DNA from: Diplolepis rosae
Lineage: Eukaryota > Arthropoda > Insecta > Hymenoptera > Diplolepididae
Direction: 5' to 3'
DNA: 64,000 bases
Assembly: GCA_030998225.1 (NCBI GenBank)
Contig: JAPYXD010000555.1
Location: forward strand, 8,060,001-8,124,000
Part shown: positions 55,728 through 64,000 of the stretch, in pieces
How positions within the stretch are numbered: the stretch's first letter is position 1
How the letters are laid out: each line of letters starts with the position of its first letter
Translations under genes and position numbers: made by a program
Notes under the pieces: model-generated
What the model was told of the DNA's origin: nothing
Seen by the model: only the letters and a program-made list of their open reading frames with translations
Database searches by the model: none

Positions 55728-57161
55728 ATTTTTACATTCTCATCATGGATGAGAAGGTATTGGTTTTATATGAAAAATGACTTTCGATATTTTCATCAAA
55801 TCTTTACGTTTTGAGACCCCCTGAGTCATAAAAAAGGGTTTTTACGAAAGTGTCTGTCTGTCTGTCTGTCTGTAGGTCGTGTGCGGCATAACTCTCGATA
55901 GAATTATCAGATTGAATTGAGCTTTGGTACACTTTATCGGAGCCGAAAAAGTAAGGACAAGTTCGTTAACCAGCCACATCCAATCAAAATTGAGGGATTG
56001 AGCACTACTTTGTGTTTTTGAAAATAATTTTTTGAAAAAATCAACAATTTCAATACTGGTTTTTGATAGTGCTCATAAATCTCTAAAAATTATCCTGATA
56101 ACATTTTTTGATTAAATCAAAATTAGAAATGTTACAGCATATTCAAATTCGAAAAAAGTCAATATCAAAATTCCATTTTCCAGTTAAATTATACGAGATA
56201 CGAAAAAACGTTATGATACAATATTATTGAATAAATAAAGACCTACAAATTTGCATCATCACATTTTTTCATAAGATGCATATTTTTCTTTTTAATTAAA
56301 AAAAAACTATTGAAAATCCAAAATTCAATTTTTTAACAATAATATTGGAAATACCAAAAAAACGTAAGAATACAAAGTTGTTCGTTTCAAAAAGATCTAC
56401 AAATTTTGTCTGACACAGTTTCTGATAAAAGATATATTTTTCGTTTCAATTCCAAAAAATACGATTAAAATTCAAAACTTCCATTTTTTAGACAAAATAT
56501 GTGAGATACAAAAAAAACGTTTAGATGGAAAATTGTTTGCCTAAATGAGGTCTACAAATTCTCATTAAGACATTTCGGGACAGGATGTATATTTTATGTT
56601 TTGATTTTTAATATTAAAAAAATTCGATTTTTTTCACCAAAATATGTGAGATACGAAATAAGCGTTGTTCTGCAGAATCGTTTCCTTAAATAAAGTCTAC
56701 GACTATTTTTTCTTTTTGAGAGATTTGGAAGAAAATAAATTATTTTAATCATGTAATTTATTAAAAAAATACTGAAATGTATACAGAAAATTGACCGCCA
56801 TGATGAGAATGTGTTCCTTAAGGCTGATAGAGCCTTAAGTAAATTGAATTTCCTGTTTCACTTAATTTCAAAAAGATATTGAGTGACTTTGAGAAAATGT
56901 GTAATTCACATCATCTGTAATATTATTATAAAATTGGTTTGAGCTTCAGTATCAAATTATAATAAATAATCTTGAATGTATGTGAAGAGCACAAGACCGA
57001 GCGCGAAGCGCGAGGTCCAAAAGAACGGAGCGCGCAGCGCGACGATCGAGCATTACGGAACGCGAAGCGCGACGATCAAATCGCGCGCCCCAGGCGCGCT
57101 TAAACTTGCGAGCGAAGCGAGCTGCGCGCGATGAGAACGTGCCCGCGAAGCGGGCAGATTT
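55728..57161 (+). repeat. CATGGATGAG / GCGCGAAGCGCG repeat, full unit
   Basis: 1434 bp from TACATTCTCATCATGGATGAG through CTGT units (about 55852-55874), the AT-rich body, the AAGGCTGATAGAGCCTT hairpin (about 56819) and the GC block at 56993-57161 (GAGCGCGAAGCGCGAGGTCC, GCGCGCAGCGCGACGATC). The next unit follows head to tail with no spacer. Confidence 0.9.
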
Positions 57162-58148
57162 TTACATTCTCATCATGGATGAGAAGGTATTGGTTTTATG
57201 TGAAAAATGACTTTCGAAATTTTCATCAAATCTTTACGTTTTGAGACCCCCTGAGTCAGAAAAAAAGGTTTTTACAAAAGTGTCTGTCTGTCTGTAGGTC
57301 GTGTGCGGCATAACTCTCGATAGAATTATCAGATTGAATTGAGCTTTGGTACACTTTATCGGAGCCGAAAAAGTAAGGACAAGTTCGTTAACCAGCCACA
57401 TCCAATCAAAATTCAGGGATTGAGCACTACTTTTGTGTTTTTGAAAATAATTTTTTGAAAAAATCAAAAATTTCAATACTTGTTTTTGATAGTGCTCATA
57501 AATCTCTACAAATTATCCTGATAACATTTTTTGATTAAATTAAAATTAGAAATGTTACAGCAAATTCAGATTCGAAAAAAGACAATATCAAAATTCCATT
57601 TTCCAGTTAAATTATACGAGATACGACAAAACGTTATGATACAATATTATTGAATAAATAAAGACCTACAAATTTGCATCATCACATTTTTTCATAAGAT
57701 GCATATTTTTCTTTTTAATTAAAAAAAAACTATTGAAAATCCAAAATTCAATTTTTTAACAATAATATGTAAAATAAGAAAAAAAAGTAAGAATACAATG
57801 TTGTTAGTTTCAAAAAGATCTACAAGTTTTCTCTCACACAGTTTCTGATAAAAGATATATTTTTCGTTTCAATTCCAAAAAATACGATTAAAATTCAAAA
57901 ATTCCATTTTTTAGACAAAATATGTGAGATACAAAAAAAACTTTGAGAAGAAAAATTGTTTGGCTAAATAAGGTCTACAAATTCTCATTGAGACATTTCG
58001 AGACGGGATGTATATTTTAATTTTTTGATTTTTAATATTGAAAAAATTCGATTTGTTTCACCAAAATATGTGAGATACGAAATAAGCGTTGTTCTGCAAA
58101 ACCGTTTCCTTAAATAAAGTCTACGATTGTTTTTCCTTTTTGAGATAT
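57162..58148 (+). repeat. CATGGATGAG repeat, second tandem unit, truncated
   Basis: Close copy of the preceding unit. It stops at about 58148 inside the motif TTTTTGAGATATTT, where other copies continue AGATTTGGAAGAAAATAA. A minus-strand ORF (57234-57476) has the same translation as one at 13531 in another copy, because the copies are similar. Confidence 0.9.
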
Positions 58149-59147
58149 TTTTTTATTATACAGTTGACCAAAGTTGGTTGGTCCAACCAAAAAAATTTTT
58201 TTATTCAATTAAGGATGATTTTTTTGGATACCATTTGGTTAAATCAAACAAATATCAAAGTTGTCGTGTCTTATTTTTTATTGAAAAATCACAAAAAATA
58301 TTTTATCTCATTAATGCTTCGAGCACCCTGTGCAACTTTTAAATTAATAGAAAAGTTTTGTTATAAAACATGAAATACACATTTCATTCTTATTTTCTTC
58401 AGCGTTGAAACATGAAACGTGAAACGAATTTTCGCCACCCACAGAAAGTTCTTCTATTCTCCGAAGTACTTATTCTTACTTTAGACATTCAGTTTTTTCA
58501 AACCATTTTACGACACTAATGGAATACAATAAATCCCTCTTTATAAATCATAAATGTCTTAACAAAGAATAGTCGAGATAAACTGTGAAAACCTTGGAAG
58601 GTATTAGACAAAATTAAAATAAAACGAAAAACAGATTTTTTTTTCAATGCAAAAATATTGGAATTTACTTGAAAATGATTCTTTAATTTTATTTAAATAA
58701 TCTAATTCCTGTACACTATAAATTAAATTACCTTTAGATCATGAGTAGATTCTTATAAATATTACGATAAAAATTAAATTTAAGTAAATTTTTGTAAGTG
58801 TTATTATTTGATATAATAGCCACTACAATTAATCATCAGAAGCACTTGAATCTTCCCCTTCAACAGAATATTACCCATAAAATGTAGATCTCTGGTAATT
58901 TTATTGCTGACATAAAGTAACTACATAAATTTTCCAATTAGTATTTAGTCTTAGCCTATTATTTACGCAGCAACTCTCTTAAACTTGATATCCAGAAATA
59001 AAATTGAAGAACTTTAATCCATTTTCTTTGTTTAATATCTAAACTTAATACATAAACTCTTCAAATTCTCTAATTATACGTAATCATAATCCAATACTAA
59101 ATTCGAACCTGTGTCATTACAAACTCAAATTCATCTTAATGTCGAAA
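58149..59147. other. No gene recognised
   Basis: AT-rich sequence. Two overlapping ORFs (58089-58373, 58127-58342) start in the preceding repeat and are unsupported. A short dyad AAAGTTGGTTGGTCCAACC is at about 58167-58188. Confidence 0.4.
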
Positions 59148-59333
59148 CAAAAGTATAATTCAAAATCTCAAAAATTCGAAACTGTTCGAGCCCTCAAAAT
59201 ACAAAAAATCGACCAAATTTGAACCAAAAAAATTGTTTAAAATCAATGAATGTTTTGGGTCAAAATTTGGTCATTTTTTTGTGTTTTGAGGGTTCGAACA
59301 GTTTAGAATTCTTGAAATTTTGAATTATAATCA
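59148..59333. repeat. GTTCGAACCCTC palindrome, complete
   Basis: The left arm AGTATAATTCAAAATCTCA to CGACCAAATTTGAACC returns inverted as GTCAAAATTTGGTC to AATTTTGAATTATAA, with a ~35 bp loop. The half copy is at 21605-21690. Confidence 0.8.
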
Positions 59334-59649
59334 TAATCCTCAATATTCTTCTACACTCTAAAATTTTTTTTTTGAAACTTTCAATAAAGTATTGGAAGTA
59401 ATTAACCAATATATGTTTTGAAAATTTTATATAAATTTTGAAATTTCTATATAAATCATGTAGGAAATATTCAATGACGTGCCGAATATTGCGTGTCTGA
59501 CTTGAAAAAATTCTAAGATTACACTTAAAAAATTTCAATACTGAAAAAAAAAACGAATAGGAATTCGAATATTTCTTATAAATTATTGAAATAATTCGAT
59601 AAAAGATTATTTTTTCAATATATGTTTTGAAAAATTTCATCACCTATGT

Positions 59650-60145
59650 ATTGGAAAATTACGATACAAAATATAATACAAAATTATTTTCTACATTAAG
59701 ATCTACAAATTTGAATTCCAACATTTTTTAATAAGATGTATATTTTTCTGATTAATTTTAAAAAATACTATTGAAAATCCAAAATTCCATTTTTTTCACC
59801 AAAATATGTGAGAAAATAAAAAAATAAGCGTTTTTCTGCAAAATCGTTTCCTTAAATAAAGTCTACGGTTGTTTTTCCTTTTTTGAGAGATTTGGATGAA
59901 AATAAATTATTTTAATCATGTAATTTATTAAAAAGTTACTGAAATGTATACAGAAAATCGAGCGCGAAGCGCGAATGTCACGATGAGAATGTGTTCCTTA
60001 ATTGGTTTGAGCTTCAGTATCAAATTATAAGAAATAAACTTAAATGTATGCGAAAAGCATAAGACCGAGCACCAAGTGCGAGGTCCAAAAGAACGGAGCG
60101 CGAAGCGCGCGATGAGAATGTACCCGCGACGCGGGCAGATTTCTT
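59650..60145 (+). repeat. CATGGATGAG repeat, 3' part with GC block
   Basis: Covers the distal body (GTCTACGGTTGTTTTTCCTT, TTTTAATCATGTAATTTATT) and a shortened GC block (GAGCGCGAAGCGCGAATG; GAACGGAGCGCGAAGCGCG; CCCGCGACGCGGGCAG). About 120 bp between GTGTTCCTTAA and TTGGTTTGAGCTTCAG is missing relative to the other copies. Confidence 0.85.
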
Positions 60146-60440
60146 TACGTGTCTTTGTCTTTTCTATAATTCGATACGGAAACAAACAGACCCATTAGTT
60201 TCAACAATTTGATTTGATTATGATAATTATAAATTAATATCGGAAAATTAAATTTTCCAATTTGCTATGGAGTTAATTGACTAATTAAAAAGTGTTGAAC
60301 TAATTAAAACTTCCTATGTAAAGATATTTGTAAATATTGTCTACATGTGAAATAATTTTCATTGATTTATATTTTGCAACTTCACTACCTTGCTAATTGA
60401 TTCATCTATATCTTTCATTTCGCTTTTTTTTTCCATTATT
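60146..60440. other. No feature
   Basis: AT-rich sequence between two repeat elements. Confidence 0.4.
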
Positions 60441-61418
60441 AAGTTTATTTGAAAGGTATGTTTGAGGTAACTTTTGAACAATATTTAAAAAAAAATATTC
60501 TTGAAAAAGTTATAAAATGGCGGAGTAATCTAAAGTAAACTGAGGCGTGTCGCTGATGAATTGTTCCGATTGTGTACAAGATAGCGTCTGTAATTCTCAA
60601 CTGGAACAGAAATAATTTTTATTGTTATTATTTATATGCTTTTTCACTCTATATGAATTTCAATTACCTAGTGAAAACCGAAAATTAAATTTTAACTCAA
60701 AATTTTATTATTTTTTTTTAAATTTTAATTATTAAAAACAATTAGAGTTGCATAAAACTGTGGTTCATATAGAACGGTTTTTAATACTCTACAAAATGAA
60801 AGTCGAATCAGGTCGATAGGTCAAATAGTTTTTACGCAATCGTGTACCCAAGTTGCGAAAATATTATTTTAAGAAAATACGTTTTAAAGTTTTGAAATAT
60901 TTTAACTTTGAAACTATGTAACTTACATTCCTAGATATATCTTCTGAAATACTTGGAATTCAGAGCTGAAATTTTGTAGGGATGTTTACAGAGAGTTTTG
61001 TAACAGATTAAGCTAAAAAAAAAGATCGATTCTTTTTTCGATTTACACCGGGAGACCCCCTTAATGTCCACATTAAAATTAAATTTTCGAGAATGAACTT
61101 GAATCACTTTAAGGTCCCAGATGGAAAAGTTAGATTCATGCCAGTATTTATAAAACGTGTTTTCTTCAAATAATATTTTCGCAACTTGGGTACACGATTA
61201 TGTAAAAACTATTTGACCTATCGACCTAATCCAACTATCATTTTGTAGAGTATTAAAAACCGTTCTATATGAACTGCAGTTTTATGCAACTTTAATTGTT
61301 TTTCATAATTAAAACAAACCAAAAATAATAAAATTTTGAATTAAAATTCAATTTTTGGGTTCAAAACGTGAAAAACTAAGTTTATTTTGGGTTTTCACTG
61401 GGTAATTGAGGTTTATAT

Positions 61419-62286
61419 CCCGTGCAGAAATTTAAGTGAGGCGTCCTTCGGGCCCTAATGGGGCTAAATGGGGCCCTGATGAGGCAATCCCGTTAGCGCC
61501 CGATAGGAAATGAAACGCCTAACCTGACGAGGACCACAAAGTTATGCCTCTACTGTGTCCCTGATGTGGATCCTATGAGACCCCTTATAATTTTCATGTG
61601 CAATATATATATTCTTATCTATTTAAATATATTTTCGTTTAAATTGAAAATACATTCATAAATAGGCAATTCGTCAACAAATTCACATTTATTTAATTTT
61701 TCATCATTGTTTTTCGTAAGGATTATATATATACATATAATTCATTAATTATTTTCTTTTTGGATCTGCTTGTAATTCATGTTGATTTTTTATTCAAAAC
61801 CAGAAATTGTTAAATAAGTCCATAAGTTGTGTGAAAAAATTCGTGGATCAAAAATTCCACATTGAAAATTTCAACAGCACATCGCCAGTGATAAATCATA
61901 ACTATTTGAGGTTTGGAAAGGTTATATGTTTATAATTAATTTGCTTACCTTGGTCTTCATTGCGTAAGTAAGGAATACTAGCAATGTACCTGTGTTTTCG
62001 AACACGTAAAGTGCTCTTAGCTTTCGGCATTTCTTGATCAATTTTTTCAACTTTTATTGTATTTCACTCAACTTCACAAACGCCTAAATTGAAATAAAAT
62101 GCCACAACAATATAAAAGCATTATGGCGTTCATAACACCAGAGTAGATGGCGTTGCGACTATTTTTCAACTATCCCTCTCTGGCCCTCATCAGAACCGCA
62201 AAATTTTCCTAACTACGGCCCCCAGTGGCCAACCTCATCGGGCCCTCATCGCAAACTCGGACCAAATTAGGCAATTTCTGCACGGG
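61419..62286. mobile_element. CCCGTG-family element, complete, 868 bp
   Basis: The ends CCCGTGCAGAAATTTAAG and GCAATTTCTGCACGGG lie between AT and AT. The subterminal parts are GC-rich with repeated GGGCCCTAATGGGGC / GGCCCTCATCGGGCCC-like text. The uninterrupted target is in the left arm at about 60648-60672 (read inverted: TTCATATAGAGTG), which gives a 2 bp duplication. No transposase ORF. Confidence 0.85.
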
Positions 62287-62363
62287 ATAGGGTGAAAAAG
62301 CATATAAATAATCAAAATAAACATTATTTCGTTCGAGTTAAAAATTACAGACGTTATCTTGTA

Positions 62364-62535
62364 CACTGAGAAAAAAATGCTATTGAATCAAAAGGATTTC
62401 TTTCCAAAAGCATGCATACTATTAATTCATAAAAATATACTACAAGAACCAATAAATATGTTACTAATTCTATAGCATATTGATTTGAATCCATGATATG
62501 CATGCTTTTGATTCAATAGCATTTTTTTCTCAGTG
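62364..62535. mobile_element. TA-flanked palindromic MITE, CACTGAGAAAA ends
   Basis: A 172 bp element with TA at 62362-62363 and 62536-62537. The ends are CACTGAGAAAAAAATGCTATT and its complement; the arms share GAATCAAAAG and GCATGCAT. The empty site is in the left arm of the host repeat near 60579-60584 (GTGTACAAG). Confidence 0.9.
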
Positions 62536-62739
62536 TACACATAATAGGACCAATCCATCAGCGACACGTCCCAGTTCACTTTAGATTACTCCACCATTTT
62601 CTAACTTTTTCAAGAATTTGTTTTTTTTTAATATTGATCAAAAGTCACCTAAAATATGGCTTTTAAATAAACTGGTGAAACGAAAAGCTCATGCGAGTTA
62701 GTATACACATATAAATGTGTCCGAGTCGATAACTCTTAA

Positions 62740-62852
62740 GGCCATGGATCAACCAGTACAGCTGACTAAATCAATAAAATCAGAGTCGCCCAAGATTTTT
62801 CCAAAATAATGAATACTTTTAGCTCAAAATTTAGGACATAATAAAGGGCATA
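62740..62852. repeat. GGCCATGG-family left-end fragment
   Basis: CTTAAGGCCATGGATCAACC then AGTACAGCTGAC resembles the ends at 9596 and 14176. No right end found. Confidence 0.5.
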
Positions 62853-63085
62853 CCCGTGTAGAAATTTCGATAGGGGCCTAGTAAGGTCCGGACGAGTTTG
62901 CCCTATTTCTAGTCAGGATCTAGCGTAGAAAACTAGTCAGGGCACCGTTGGTAACGTAACGATTTTGTCAAGGTGGGCCTCACTAGACTTTCTAGTAGGG
63001 GTTTAGTGAGGTCAGCCCTTACACTACCCCACCTACAAAAAAGGACACCATTAGGGCCCTATTGGACCTCCGCATTGTATTTAAG
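62853..63085. mobile_element. CCCGTG-family left-end fragment
   Basis: CCCGTGTAGAAATTTCGATAG after TA, with repeated GGGGCCTAGTAAGGTCC / CACTAGACTTTCTAGTAGGG text. The right end is absent; it stops before AAGGGCATATATCAG. Confidence 0.5.
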
Positions 63086-63499
63086 GGCATATATCAGCAG
63101 AGTCACGTGACCAATTTTGTTCAGGTATCTCACTGAAAAAATAATAAATAAAAAGGATTTTCCACACTGAGAGAAAAAGTACAGGGAAAATTCGAGTTAA
63201 GACTCTAATATATACCGTTCTTAACGGCAACGGAGTCATATTCGCTTGGAAGCTTGAGTTCACTGTTTTCACAGTAAAAAATCTGTTTTTAAGCTAGGAC
63301 ATTTTTTTTGAGTAAATTGACAGTACTTTTTAACTTACTTTCCGTAATTCGTAAAGGCCCCAAGTGTCATTTTTGAAGTTAAGTGCACTGCAGGAACATA
63401 CGTAAATCAAATAAGAGAAGTAGTTGAAACGATGAATATTCTTAGTACATTTCAAAACTTTATTTACTTTCAAGTAGACACTAACTTACTATTTTTATA
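63086..63499. other. No gene recognised
   Basis: A 63-codon minus ORF (63081-63272) has no recognisable motif. Confidence 0.4.
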
Positions 63500-63718
63500 T
63501 ACACGCTTACCTACAAACACACTCGCCCCTCTACACTACACAAACGCTCGTTTAGGCAGTATTGAAAATTATTCTTAACGCTGAGGATTCGACGAACCCT
63601 TTCTGCTTAAAATTAACGCATTACTAACTTAACGACTAAGTCTCTTGGCTGCGCACGCTTGGAATACAAGAAAGAAAATAGCGCTTATAACCTGCAACTA
63701 CTGCAGGGCCGTGTAAAA
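63500..63718 (-). mobile_element. tRNA-derived SINE, diverged relative
   Basis: Minus strand order is the same as the other two copies: head CCCTGCAGTAGTTGCAGG with TTATAAGCGC, an A-box-like CAGCCAAGAGA, TAATGCGTTAATTTTAAGC, then GGGTTCGTCGAATCC in B-box position. Similarity to copies 1 and 2 is clear but lower. Confidence 0.5.
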
Positions 63719-64000
63719 AGTGTTTGGGCCCCGTGTAATCGGGAATTTTTAAATTTTATGCCAATTTATGATTCTGATTAAAATTTTTAAGATTTTTAAT
63801 TATTAAATTGATTTGCTATAACAATAAAATATTTTTGAAAGAAACAGATCAACTTTTTGAATTAAAGAACATTACATAATAAAAAGAATTATATAAATTT
63901 TACAAGTATAAATTTTTATTATTGTATATTAGTAATACTTTATATAGGTTATGATTCCTTTAATTTTTGTTTTCAAGAGTAAAATCAACGTATGTTCAGA

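Larger units (their letters stand above)
60441..62673. mobile_element. Long inverted repeat with two later insertions
   Basis: The left arm 60441-60895 and the right arm 61148-62673 are inverted copies: ATGGCGGAGTAATCTAAAGT, GTGTCGCTGATGAATTG, AGAACGGTTTTTAATACTC, TCGATAGGTCAAATAGTTTTT. The right arm is interrupted by a CCCGTG element (61419-62286) and a TA palindrome (62364-62535); without them the arms are both about 455-480 bp. The spacer is about 250 bp. Termini and target duplication are unclear. Confidence 0.85.

Overview
The window is AT-rich, intron- and transposon-dominated animal DNA, most probably from an insect. The evidence is a mariner transposase pseudogene, one exon of a neuronal calcium sensor (NCS) gene with canonical splice sites, dozens of palindromic MITEs with TA or TTAA target duplications, tRNA-derived SINEs, and no bacterial-type operon, Shine-Dalgarno site, rRNA or CRISPR array. 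A hymenopteran with a TE-rich genome is plausible but not proven.

The only host coding segment I can defend is at 43871-43994 on the + strand: an internal exon that carries the start codon and the first 37 codons of an NCS/visinin-like Ca2+ sensor (MGCFGSK start, EWYKGF motif, GT donor). The remaining EF-hand exons are not seen and presumably lie beyond 64000. A possible short alternative last exon (47812-47877) splices in phase. It lies inside a three-deep nest of transposable elements: a ~1.3 kb mariner (45816-49615) split by a 2.44 kb CCCGTG-ended element (46699-49135), which itself holds a SINE and a 1.3 kb element with ~100 bp inverted ends (about 47165-48472).

Layout. 0-4 kb: two CTCTCTAAA MITEs, two Penelope-like hammerhead-type motifs and a GC-richer coding-like relic. 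4.0-5.1 kb: a satellite with a dimeric higher-order repeat (about 248 + 250 bp). 5.1-21 kb: nested TTAA-flanked palindromic elements and a 2.6 kb inverted pair of a repeat with CTGT microsatellite and GCGCGAAGCGCG blocks (11.1-13.7 kb). 21-28 kb: MITEs, a SINE and a 186-bp tandem array (26.6-27.9 kb) lying between two TTAA-GGGGATC ends. 28-43 kb: CTTTGATTC, CACTGTTAG and CTCTCTAAA MITEs, some nested, and a ~3 kb TA-flanked element (32.1-35.1 kb). 43-50 kb: the NCS exon, a 31-bp minisatellite, an ATCGATA-rich hAT-like MITE, a near-perfect palindrome and the mariner nest. 50-64 kb: further nested TA and TTAA elements, a tandem pair of the 1.43 kb GCGCGAAGCGCG repeat (55.7-58.1 kb), and a long inverted repeat (60.4-62.7 kb) whose right arm was hit by two later elements.

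Several insertions can be dated relative to each other because an uninterrupted copy of the target (the empty site) is present elsewhere in the window. Most ORFs longer than 60 codons are chance ORFs or lie in repeats. Repeat family names below are descriptive, taken from the terminal bases; none was checked against a database.
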